Shown here: positions 27,201 through 39,876 of the stretch, one piece after another
Layout of the letters: each line of letters begins with the position of its first letter
Position numbering within the stretch: position 1 is the stretch's first letter
NCBI GenBank assembly: GCA_033239525.1
Contig: BSYO01000011.1
Coordinates: 8,833,973 to 8,897,972 of the forward strand
Reading direction: 5' to 3'
DNA: 64,000 nucleotides
Origin: Nepenthes gracilis
Lineage: Eukaryota > Streptophyta > Magnoliopsida > Caryophyllales > Nepenthaceae
Notes under the pieces: model-generated
Database searches by the model: none
Told to the model about the DNA's origin: nothing
Seen by the model: only the letters and a program-made list of their open reading frames with translations
Made by a program: the position numbers and the translations under genes

Positions 27201-30200
27201 ATTCAACTATTTTTCCAAGATTACTTCAAAATGCTTCAAATCTCCAAAATCTTCAAGCTAGACTCTAGATTACCTCATCCAATCTTGCTCTAGAGCCTCA
27301 TCTGGAAGGAGGCAAAAATAGTAAACAGTGAGCCGAGGCCCAACAAGGTATATGCAGGTGTGCAGTAAAACTTTTATGTAGAACAAATTATAATAAAACG
27401 AATACAAATGCATGTTAAAGTATAAATGCTATAAGGCAGTGATTCGCAGAAATTATAGCAGAAACATAATGTAGAAAATTACAGAACTGTTTGAAACGGA
27501 ATAATCAAGCTTCGAAAATCAGAATAAACGTAGCCAAGCTTCGTTAATAATAAACCGGTAAAATAGAATCTAAAAAGCAAAAATCGGTCTTGATTCTATA
27601 GCTTATAGAAATTTCCTTTTTATCAATATAGGACCCCACCAGCGAACTCTACTAGTAGAGGGGGCGAATAATCGAGGATAGATTGTATTCACTCTACACA
27701 ATCAAAGGCCAGAAATATGAACAGGAGATCCCTACCCGTGGGATCTGTACAGGTGTGCCTCTCAAAGGTTGGCCAGGTCCAAAATCTTTCCTCCTGACCG
27801 TAATGCCCCGAGGAAGGGCGGACCACGTATAACTCCATAGATAGAGTTATCCTTAATCACCACCGTAACATTCTAAGGTATGTTGGAGAACCTAACTTGA
27901 CTGTTTATCAGTCTTGGGTCCTAAATAACAGTATCAGAAACATTTTTCCTTCTTATTTTATAACTAAAAACCCCTTTTTTGTTTTAGAAGTCAGTAAGAG
28001 TTTCATAATTACCTTTTAGTTAACTTCAGAATATTCAGAAACAGTTTATAACCCTTCAAATTTATTTCAGAATATACAAAGACAGTTAGAAACCCTTCAG
28101 AATTGGTTCAAAATATACGGTAACGGTTTAAAAACCCTTCAGTTTTACTTCATAAATGCACGGCAATTTATCAGTATAAGTCTGTGGGAAATTTTTAGAA
28201 ACAATTTACATCAAAAGCTTTATTTCAATACAGATTAACTTTTATAGAACAAAAATTATTGGTAAAAATCCTTAAAACCTATTATTTTCAAACCTAGGGT
28301 TTGATTGAAATTATCGGATGATAAATGGAAACAAAACACATGAATTTTACGAAATTCAAAGCTAGATATTACAGTATATACATGTAAACAAGAAATCTGT
28401 CTGATCAATTTATAGAAATAGGCTTTATTTAAAGTAAACATGCAGAACCATGTATTTAAAGCATAAATACCATTTTTGAGGTATAGAAAGACAATAATAA
28501 CGGAAAATAACATTCGAGGTACACTTATATATAAGCTGGATTTATAGTTACCGTGACTCGGATCGGGACTAAACGGTAGATTTTCCCCCTTTTCCTTCTC
28601 CTCTCTTTCCTTCCCTTTTCTCCTCCTTCGTTGTTGTGTCGTGTCTACTGAGAAATGAACCCAAATCCCTAATTATCCCCCTTTAAAACGTGGGAGAAAT
28701 GAGTCACATGACTGGGCCCATGACCAGCACTCGAGTGGTGCTCGAGCACCGAGTAGGCGCCAGTATAAATCTTGGGCCGTGCTCGAGCGAGAACTGGGCG
28801 CTCTTCGAGTGCGCAATTCTGTTATTTTTGCTCGGGTGGCACCTCAAGCGTCACTTGAGCGGTGGGTTCTATTATTTAGGCCCCGGTGGCGCCTCTGGCG
28901 CCACCCGAGTGCCGATGCCCTAAGGGCTTCTTTTGCCTCTAAACCGAATTTCTCCCACATTTTTCTTAGTCCAATCATCTCAAATACATTCTCATCAATT
29001 TAATAAATAGGAATTATCATGTTTTCGGAGTCGGGTCCTCACATCAACTAGATCTGAGGAAACTTTGAAGCAAATAGCCCACAACTGTCCAAATACCTCT
29101 CAAAAGTTCGAGGACTAGTCTCGACTTTTGAAAATGTAGAAATGATCCACATCCCAAGAGAGGAGAATGGAAAAGCCAACCAGCTCTCAAAAACAGCAGC
29201 CTCAAGAAATCCAGTGCAATATGCTCGAGAAATACACAAAGTTCTCGACAAACCCAATGTGAAAGATTCTGAACCAGAAGTGATGCAGATATCCGATGCC
29301 GACAATTTGATGACCCCCTACCTAAGGTACTTATTTGATGGGGCATTGTCTCAAGGCGCAGAGGAAGCCAAGAAGGTGAAGATGACGGTAGGGTAGTGCA
29401 CTATCATAGATGGCCGGTTGTATCAACGAAGATTCTCTACCCCTTATCTATAGTGCCTCACTCCAGAAGAAGTTGATTATGTCTTCGGAGAAGTGCACCT
29501 CAGAGTTTGTGGATCCCACATCGGGGGCAAGATCTTAGCCTTTAAGCTGATGAGGCAAGGATACTACTGGCCCACTATAAAGTACGGCACCATGGATTTT
29601 GTGAAAATACGAGAACTACAAAGTCCATGGCAACCTTACCCACCAGCCACACATAGAACTCTAATCTCTACAATCACCTTGACCATTTGCGTAATAGGGG
29701 CTGGACATACTTTGGCCACTACTGATGGCATCTTGATAAAGAAAATTCTTGTTCATCAGAATCGACTACTTCAAAAAATGGGTTGAAACCATGCCATTAG
29801 CCCACATAACTGAGTGGAACGCAACAGATTTCGTCAGACAAAGCATCATGTGCAGGTTTGGGATCTCAGAATATATCGTGACTAACAATGGGACCCAATT
29901 CACTCGAAAAAGGTTCACCAAATATTACATCAACCTATGGATAAGGTTGGTGCATACGTCAGTCATGTACCCGCAGTGTAATGGACAAGTGGAGGTCATG
30001 AACTACACAATACTGCACAAACTGAAGACGAAGTTGGAGCATGCTGGGGGCTCATGGGTCAACGAGTTACCATCAGTGTTGTGGTCGTACAAGATAACTT
30101 CGAGGAGCCTACACTTGAAACTCCCTTCAGTCTATGTTATGGGATCAAGGCAGTCATTCTAGTGGAAGTTGGACTCTCCAACCTTTGAGTGAAAAGGTTC

Positions 30201-33200
30201 AACCTACACAATAATGTACAGAGACTCCGAAAAAACCTAGACTTGCTTGAGGAAGCCCGAGGCATAGCCAGAATGTGCATGGTGGCATAGCAGTAGAGGG
30301 TCGCCCAAAACTACAATAAGAAGGTAAAAACACACTAGTTCAAAGTGAGAGACTTAGTGCTAAGAAGTATTGAGGCTACCGGCAAGAACACCGGTCAGAA
30401 CAAGCTCTCTCTAAATTGGGAGGGACCGTTTCTAGTCTCAACCATCCCCTGAAACATGGCATATAAGCTGTGCATCCAGGAGGGAAGGCTTCTCCCTCGA
30501 ATGTGGAATGTCCCCATCTCAAGAAATACTACCAATAAGTATGTATGACACACAGGTATAGTTGATTACATTATTTGATATGCTTGTATTATATTTTATT
30601 AATGAAATAAAATTCTTACTTGTTCACTATTTTGCATTCAACTGAGTGTTTACATATCATTTTATAAATCTATAAAACCAAGGTTGGCCCTAAGTCAGGT
30701 AAAAAGACCCCCTTTTTACTTGCTAAAATTCGGTAAAGTTCGAGCAGCCCATTAAGAGGTCATACTCAAAAACTTGGTAAGGTCTGAACAGCTCATTAAG
30801 AGGTCGTATTCAAAAACTTAGTAAGGTCCAATTGGCCCATTAAGAGGTCACACTCAAAAACTCGGCAAAGATCGAGCGGCTCATCGAAATCGAATTCAAA
30901 ACTTCGGCAATGATGCCAAGCAGCCCACAAGAGGTTGAATTTAAAAACTTAGGGACCTTAAAAAACAACAAGCATGCAAAGACCCTGGAGGTAGCATTTT
31001 CAGCCAACAATGGTCAAAAGGCTCGGACACTTTACTCATGAAGGATAAAACTTCCTAAAAGCCTAAGTCTAAGAAAGAATCATAAATATAAGTAAAAAGA
31101 GAAGTTGCACTAGGAAAGAATAACTTCCATTCATATGTATATGTTATGTACAACAAAAAGAAAATAAGTACACATATACAATGATACACTGAGACCTAGA
31201 GGATCCAGGCACAGAAGGATCTAAGATCTCATCCTCCTCTAGGCAGACAAGTAGATCTAATTTTCTTTTAGCATAGGCATTCCTCAGATGGTGCAGGGAA
31301 AGAGGAAACTGGGGTATCAACATCTTCATTATGTGGCGGCACAATGCGATGTCATCCTAATACCTCCGCTCTAGCACATATTTGATGTCCTTAGCCTTTA
31401 TTGAAGTCCTGAGCTCGGCCTCCAGACGAACATTTTTGCTCCGAAGGGGAATGTACCGCTGTTGCTAGGCCTTCAATAAATCCTCAAGAGAGGCGATTTT
31501 GCTCTTGGCATCATCAAGTTCAAGCTCCAAGCACTTATTACGCTCCTCAGCAGCCCTAAGGGTCTTCGAGCCCATGAGAGACTAGGTGACTTTATCAATA
31601 ATTGGAGTAAATCAACCGACCAGCTCACGAAGCTGCAAAACAGGGGTTAGTTATTAAAGTGTTGTCTAGAAAGCAATAAATCCTAAGGCGGAACAGAGAT
31701 GTACCTTGAAGAAAAAGGAACTCTTTGTTGGACTGTCTCCTCTAGGGGCTTCAGACTTCGCCGACCCCATAGCAGCTGCGACCTCGGCAACATGGGCAAC
31801 ATCACCTAGGTCAAGGACTAGGGGCTCAGCCGCTTCGGAGTGATCCTCAGCCCCAGTCTCTGCTTTAGCAACATGTGAAGTCCCGACGATGTCCTCAACC
31901 AGGCAGCCTCATGGGTCTCAGGGCAGGAGCTCAATTGAACTATAAACTTGGATTATTAGGTAAGGGAGCTCAGCAGTGGGCACCTCAGTGGCCCTCTGCT
32001 CAACCTCAGCAGTCTCAGCAATCGTCATCGAAGTCATCCTCACTACTTCCTCAGCATGAGTCGCCTTAGTCTCCCCCTCTGCCTGTACCTCAATAATATC
32101 CTCGGATGGATTGCCCATCCTATCCGAGACCTCTCTAGTGAAAATAGAAGGGATATCAGGCATGGACTTGTAAAGAGGAGGAGGGGAAATAGGTGGCTCC
32201 ACGGACAGGCCCACGACCTTAGAAGGCTACTCGACAAGCTCAATGATAATTAAAGGACTGATGCCTTCAGCTTCTTGGGCTAGACCCTTCTTTCTTATCA
32301 GCCACTCGATAAGGGCTGAGTCATTATCGGACGGGGAGGGGTACTCAATAATCACCATCGGATGTTTAAAAGTCTTAGTCTGACGGCTTTTCCTTGTCTG
32401 CTCGGACGGCTCCTCAATCCTTACAGTCTTTCATTTCTTCTTCAACTTCTTCTTTTCTGAAGAAACAGAAGGGACACCAAAGTCCTCAAGTTGAGGCTCC
32501 CACTTGGCTTGCGTCGAGCACTCGGGTCTCAGCCATCTATTCTTCTTACTATCATTAAAGGAGCCAAGATTGGATAATACCAAGTCCGTTAAATCCTTGG
32601 CCACAACCTTCTCACTGCTCGAAGCATCCTTACAAAAATTGGGCTCCACATTACCCCACTCATTTGCGATGGCCCAATTCTAAAAAATGCTAAAAAAGAA
32701 AAAACTTATCTTTCCACCTTTTGGTGGAGTCAGGGTTTCTACCACTGACTTTCACGAACTCAGGATATGGAGTAATAACAATCCAGTCCTGACTGTGTGA
32801 AGACCTTAGCATCTTTTTGGGAAAAAGATCAGGAACCTTGCTATGACAGCAAGTGAAGACGCAAAAAGAAACAAAATACCTAATGGCATCTGGCTGTAGC
32901 CTCTCCACTGGAACCTTGAAGTCCATCATAATGTGATACAGCTCCAAAGCAATGGAAAAATAGAGGTCACCCTTAAGGTGGACTACGTATACAGTAGTGA
33001 AACCATCTGGTGAGCTGCAAGCCCTCTCGTGAGCATTAGGAACCACCATAGCCATCGAGCTTAGGATCTTGTATCACACTTGAATGGACTCAAGGTCTGC
33101 CAAAGATAGAGAAGAAGCAATATCCTTCACACCTGGAGCCATGGAAGGAGGTTTTGAAAAAAAAGGAAAGAAAAAGAGAAATGAGAGGTGAAATCTTAAG

Positions 33201-35913
33201 CAAGGAAAGCCCATAGAATTGCAGAGGAGAAAGGAAACACTCAAGATTGCATACGAACAAATGAAGGCAAGGAAAGGCTTTTGAAACGGCCGTGAAATTC
33301 AAAAAGGTGTGCCTAATTAATTGCTAGGCCACGTGTTGACTCCCCACAGGTCGTCGGCAATTATGGTATTCCCGTCCCAAGGCAGCGTTTAATGCGTATT
33401 TATTACGCATTTAATGTGCCAATTGACAACATAGGCAAGAGCCTCAAACCTCGTTAGAATCCACAAATAATGTTTGTGCAAGCCTTGGGTTCTAGCAATT
33501 CCCTCGGACGCTTTTCCTCAGCCATGAAACTATGATCACTTCATCAGATAGATTCTGGCTGAGCAATTCTGGAAAAGACCACAAACATTTGGAATGCTAG
33601 CTCTTGAAAAGATGAGCATTTAGCCGTGGATAAAGAAGGAACATTCTGAAAGATTAGATCAATGGCAAAGTCGCCCAAGGCATTTTCGCCATCACACATG
33701 CCAAAGGTTAAGGTACTCAAACCTCTTAGCATAGGGGACTAGTAATGTGTAGTAATACCCAAGGCCTAGATAAAAGGTCTACAAATTAGGCCCAGGTCCC
33801 AAGAGGCCCACAAGGCTAATTTAGCCCAAGAGGCTAAATTAGACCAAAAAGCCCGAGGACTTAGGTCCACAGCCCAAGAAACCCAGAGAGCTAAATTGGT
33901 TCAAGTGGCTGACTTAGTTTGGAAAGATCAAGGATTCTATAAGAGACCAAAGTCTCCAATAAAGCCCCGAGGACATGGCACTGAGGATATGGCTCTGAAA
34001 GCCCGAAGAATGATTGCTAGCAAGCCCTCAATTGAAGCCTAGGGACATTTGTCCCCAAACGTCTGCGAACTTGATGAGGGCCAAAGTCTTCGTCAAGGAC
34101 GCATATTATAAGAAATCTCCAATGGTATGAGCACTGAAAAGGAAGCCCTTGATTTACCACCAAGAACGCCCGAGATTGAGATTGTTGACTTTCTAGGGAA
34201 TGATGGTTTGTAGATGACATGATTTTAGAAGTGACATCTCCTCCGCATGCATGCAATGTCTCTAACATGGAAAAATAGATTTGCAAAGTTTGTGACAGGA
34301 TTCCCTACAGACGCCAGCCCCACAAGGGTGTTCCACATAGGAAGATTTAAACCACTATATAACTGTTCACTATGTACCTAACAAAGGACAAAATTTTTGG
34401 CACTTGTATTTACGCTCAAAGAGAGAGAGAAAATAAGTCACTCACATTCCAACTGAGAGAACACTTGTAATTGTAAGAGTGATCCTTGGGAATCACAATA
34501 CACTCTATTCTCCACTCTTTGTACTCAAACGCCTAATTAGTAGAATTGTTCTCAAACTCAGAGTCCCATGATTTTTTTCTCTCATTTAGAAGAGAATTTT
34601 TTACGTAAATATACTTTGTGTTACTGCCTCTCTCTCTCTCTCTCTTCCTTCTACTTAAAATCTATATTTGTGTTGCTTTGCATTCGGGTCCTCATCTGTA
34701 TAATGACCTGGGTCCGAGGACGCAACACTAATCTTAGTAAATGAATTCTTTAAAATCAAATTATTCGTTAATAGGATCCCTTCCTAAACATTTTAGACCT
34801 AAAATGACGGAAATAGAAGAGAGTAAATATATTTACAAAGTTAAAATCGAAGGACTTGTTGACTCATCCCAAACTTATGAATATATGTTACTTTAATCTA
34901 AGAAAAATAAATCAATTACCCTAAAATCCATTAATGAAGAAATAGATAATGAGTTTAATAATGAACCATTAGTGGATTAAGAATTTAACCTGTTTGTATA
35001 AAATTCTAAAAAGCTTTTGAAGAGGAATAATAGCATTTTTGATAAATAAAAAGAGAACTCTAATCCTCAAAGAAGTAACAAGAAAAATAAAAGAGAAGTT
35101 AATGACTTAAAAGATAAGAAATCTCAAGGAGTGCAATTTATAAATGTCATGACTTTGGACATATTTAAATTGAATGTCCCAATGTTAAACAATAAAAAAA
35201 AGTTATGTATTCTACTTTGAGTGATGTCCAAAATGATGGGAATAACAATCAAAGATTTAAAGAAGTTGGTGAGATAAATTTCACGATATCCATGACTTTT
35301 GTTAGTAGAGGTGATGAAGATTTGAAAGAAAAATTAAAATAATCTGATGAGTCTAAATTTGAGTTAGAAAATAATTTTAGAGACTTTTAGAATCATATGA
35401 TAAATTATTGAAAAAATTCTTAAAGGTTAAAAGCTATTTTATCAAAAAACTATTTAAATTTGAAAATTAGAAAGTGGTTCTACAACCTAAACTGAACCTT
35501 GATAATAACAAATATTAATATCTTAAAAATTTAAACAAAGTCATTAAATGAATAAATTAAGACCTTTCAAACGGACCTTAAAAAAGTAAAAATAATCTTA
35601 AAATATTTTTAAGTAGAACAAAAAATTTATACTTATGTAAAGTCTAGGAAAGACAATTGGGCTAAACAAGAGCCTCAACTTTACTAAAAACATATCAAAA
35701 GTCAATACTAACTAAAAAAGTGTTTTTATTCTAGCTTACTTTTATTACTAGGAAGAATACTGTAATATCCTGAGTTTTTATTTAAATTATTTTAATATTA
35801 ATTATAATTTAGATAATTTAGATATGATAAAAATTAATTAAATATTATAAAATTTTGAAGAAAAATTAAAATTGTAGCATAGTGCCCGAAGCATACCCAA
35901 GAGGCACTCGAGC

Positions 35914-35944
<31 letters not shown>

Positions 35945-38900
35945 GAAGAGAAATCGTGGGTGGAACCCGCGGCTGTTAATGGGAAAAAGAAAGAAATAAA
36001 AGGGAAGGAGGGTTCGGCGTAGCAAAGAGCAGAGCAAGAAAGGAAAAAAGGAGAGAGTGAGAACAAGAAAGGAAGAGAAGCATGCGTGCATAGGAGAAGA
36101 GAAGGGAGAAGTGGAACAAGAAAGAGTAGGTCACACGTAGGGGATCGGTGCGGCCGGGAGAGGAGGTGACACCTAGGGAGGAGTCTCGCAGTAGGAGAGA
36201 GAAGCTGCATAGGAAGAGAGAGAAAGGGCAAGTGGCAAAGGATAGAGAAACACACAATTCAGGTACCTCGAATCATCATTTTATCAGACTTATTTGGTAT
36301 AATGTCGAGTTAAATATTTATAATTTCTATCTTTGGTTGGATTTAGCATTTGATTTATTTTGACTACTGTTTAAAAATTTTACTAATATATATTATTTTT
36401 ATACACCTGATCTATTTACAATAAACATGCATGTATAATTCACTGATTGATTTTGGGGTTTTTTGTTCAAGCTTTGTGATTTTATAGGATTTTACTATTT
36501 TTTGCAAACCTAAAAAAATTATTAGACATTGTGTATTTTTATATCTGTATAATTGTATGAAAATATGTATAAAGCATTGATGAGTCGTGTATTTTTACAT
36601 GCATATCCGGATTGTGAACATTACATTTGAATTTGTTATTGAATATTTTGGCCAACTCTCAACTAAGAGATTTGTTATTAAAAATTCCTTTCTACTGGCG
36701 AAAAATGTTTGGACGTAGTGATCCACCCATTTGGATATTTAATTAGAATTTATAATATATTCAAATATCCTAATATATCTAATAAATTGAGGAATTTCAC
36801 TCAAAATTACGGGTGACAAAATATAGTGAACAACCTTACGTATGAGAGATAGCGCATATAGGAGGCCTAACATATTGGCATTACCTGTATTTAATTTGGT
36901 CTAAGATTATCGGGGTAAGAGTAAATCTTTTTTCAAATTGGTTTTTAAATAATCAGAACTCAGATTTAGTGCATATTTTGTGTTTTTTGCATATATTTAA
37001 ATATTTGGATTTGGATTTTAAACTTGAATTTAAAATTCACTGGTTTTACCCGCACACGGGTTTAGTATGTCTCGTATGAATAATTTTGACTATATATTTT
37101 GATCCAGATCTTGAAATTATCCGCTTGCAATGCTGCTATGACTTATGTGTAAGGGCCAAAATTCTAGAACATAGAAAATTTTCGATATCGAGTCTATATA
37201 ATCAAAAAGTTGAGGAAAATGAAGGGCTATTCGGTCAATACCAGTTGACCGGAAGATGAGTTGAGAAAGTAATCCGGTCAACTTTTGTTGATTGGAAAGC
37301 GTAAAAGGAAGTCTTATCCGGTCAACGCCAGTTGACCAAAAGTAAGGAAATAGGAAAGTAATCCGGTCAACACCCCTTGACTGGAATTGTTAAAGGTAAG
37401 GAAAATCCGGTCAACGCCAGTTGACCGGAATGTACGGGAAGAAACAGCTAAATCCAGTCAAGGCTAGTTGATCGGAAGCGCAACAGAGAAACCTAAATCC
37501 GGTCAAGGCCAGTTGACCGGAAACAATAAAGAAACCTCCTACGAAAAGTAAAGTCAGAAATAATACCTGAGTAGGTAACCTACTCCCAACCACCCCCGAG
37601 TGGTTGACCTGCCCTACCTACCACCGTCAGACCCAAAGTCCTATAAATAGGAAGCAAAAGCTTAAGAAAAGGGGTTAGGAAGAGGCTCTCGATAAAATTG
37701 TCTAGTGAATGAAAAACTAGAATTTCAAGTCAAAGTAAAGGAATTCAGGCAAGTGTACTTACCCTTTTAAAGATCATGTTTGTAATGCAAGAATACTTAC
37801 CTTTTGTTGATCATAAGTTTAATACAAGTATACGCATGATTGCAACACAAGTATGTTTGATTTTTTATGAATACATGTTGCGGTATGTATGATATTTGTT
37901 CTAATCTTTTGATTTAAGGGAGAATCTTTGTTAACCTCATGTTTAAAAGAAGCCCTGTTATTCATGATGTTTAGTTTCTTCATGAACGAAGTATGGTTAT
38001 TTGTTGATCTGCACGAACCCTAATAGTTGCATGTTTAAAAAAGAGACTTCCAGCTTTTGAGGAAAGGAACTCCGATTTTAAGAAAAAAAAAGACCTCCGA
38101 CTATTGATAAAAGGCTTCCAGCTATTAAAATAAAGGTATTCAGCAAGAGAGCCACAAAATCGAAATCGGCCTCAAGAGTATGTTTTGAAATTGGAATTTG
38201 AAATCGGAATTTGCCCCATAAAAATTGAGACCGGCCTTTAGAGCATGTTTTGAAATCGAAAATTGGCCCATGAAATTGAAACCGGCCTTAATGCATGTTT
38301 TGAAATCAGAAATTGAAATCGGCCTTTAGAGCATGTTTTGAAATCGGAACTTGTCCCATAAATTTGAAACCGGCTTGTAAAGCGACGAATGAGATCAATG
38401 ATTTGAAACCAGCTTTTGATAAAAGGAACTCCAGCTTTTAAGAAAAAGACCTCCGGCTTTTAATAAAAAGAACTCCGGCTTTTTGACAAAAAGAACTTCT
38501 GCTTTTGATAGAAAGAACTTCGGCTTTTGAGTAAAGACCTCTGGCTTTGATGAGTAAGACCTCTGATATTTTGATAAAAGATCTTCAGTTTTAGTATGTT
38601 AAAGGAAAGGTTTTACGGACATCAATTGTTTGAAGTTAAGAATAAATGTTATAAAAATAAGAAAAAATGTATATAATCCGAACCGCAAGTGAAACTCTAC
38701 GACTTCCGACTTTTGAACTATGATAGATGGCCATTAAAAGATATGAACTAAGAACCGAGTTTCCATTAAACTTGCTGTTAAAGATGGATGAAGGATATTG
38801 GAGTGACACTCGAGGACTGCCTCCTGGGCCACGGGGGGACACTTTTGGTGGCATAAAGCTTTCGGACTACGGCCCTGTATGCTGAGTTAAAGGCATTATC

Positions 38901-39841
38901 TCCCACCTCGGGGAGCATAATGAGAGGATACGGCTCTAGGTTCCTCCCACCTCGGGGAGCATAATGAGAGGATACGGCTCTAGGTTGTGGGGCAGCACAC
39001 AACCTTTCCTCGATATTGTCCGCTCCCATCCAATCCCTAAAGATGATAAGCAATTCGTTCGGCTTTCTATGAATTTTCTGAAGAAAAGATAACAAGAAGA
39101 AGAACCAGGATTTCTGAACTTAAGAAGAATTGATATGATGACTTTTTGCATGTTAAGTTTATGTTATGAACATCTACTTTAATTCGATTATACGTATGTT
39201 AATGTTTTCTGCATGTGGGTACCTTGCTGGGCTTTGTAGCTCACTCTTGCCATTTTTTCGATGATGAGAAGCTTATGGAGGACGAAATAGAGTAGAGTTG
39301 TATGAAGAAACTAGACGGCAGCTGGCCGAAGTTGATTAGTGGAGAATTGATGTACTTTTCTTTTGATGTTTTGAGCAGAAATTGTAAAACAGTTCCACTG
39401 TAAAGGAATTTATGTATGTTAGCGTGTTTCCGTAATTACAATATGGAAGAATAAAATTGATATTTTTAGTAGCATCTCATGTCATGTCAAGGTATTTGTA
39501 GTCGACTAACCTGAGTGTTGGCCGGCCAGGCGTGAGACTCAACTCTGTGATGGCCAACTCAAGGAGTTCGGCCGGAACGATTCCTTTGTACGCAATGAAT
39601 GGTATATATATAAAAGAAAAGAAAAATTTTTATGTCCACCAAATCAGTATTATACCGTATATGTGTAAAGGTTAGGTTGATGGTGGCCGTATATGGTGGA
39701 ATATGGCCGGTCCGTCACATTATGCAGACATGATTGGACTATCTAGCTATTAGACTCTACCCCAGATCATGACCAATCGGGTCTTGGATTTAGACTTGGA
39801 TTGGACCTATATTTATTGAAATTATTTTGGATAACTTCTGT

Positions 39842-39876
<35 letters not shown>

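Larger units (their letters stand above)
18970..34727 (+). mobile_element. Tat-lineage Ty3/gypsy element 2, complete ends, nested insertions
   Basis: LTRs lie at 18970-19972 and 33743-34727, with the target duplication CTAAT at 18965-18969 and 34728-34732. The internal order is gag, protease, RT, RNase H, integrase, tandem array, antisense gene, polypurine end. Two solo LTRs interrupt it: family A at 21060-23784 in gag, and family B at 26737-29043 in RNase H. Without these, the element would be about 10.7 kb. All coding parts are broken by stops and small deletions. It is inserted in an older SIRE gag. Confidence 0.9.
37148..39719 (+). mobile_element. solo LTR of family A in the Tekay LTR
   Basis: This is a 2572-bp LTR on the plus strand. 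It begins TGTAAGGGCC and ends GTCCGTCACA. The target duplication TTATG lies at 37143-37147 and 39720-39724. It contains the best-preserved W-box dyad array (37232-37520), a TATA box at 37641-37650, AATCGG/CCGGC-type repeats (38150-38600) and a perfect 44-bp tandem duplication (38900-38987). No internal sequence remains. Confidence 0.92.

Noticed and set aside
35866..36257. Leu/Ser/Phe-rich minus-strand frames resembling a membrane protein
   Set aside because: They are the reverse of a GA-rich tract in the Tekay LTR, and the composition alone explains them.
37232..37520. CRISPR-like array of short repeats with similar-sized spacers
   Set aside because: The repeats are palindromic W-box dyads inside a plant LTR with decayed copies. 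There are no cas genes and the spacers are related to each other.
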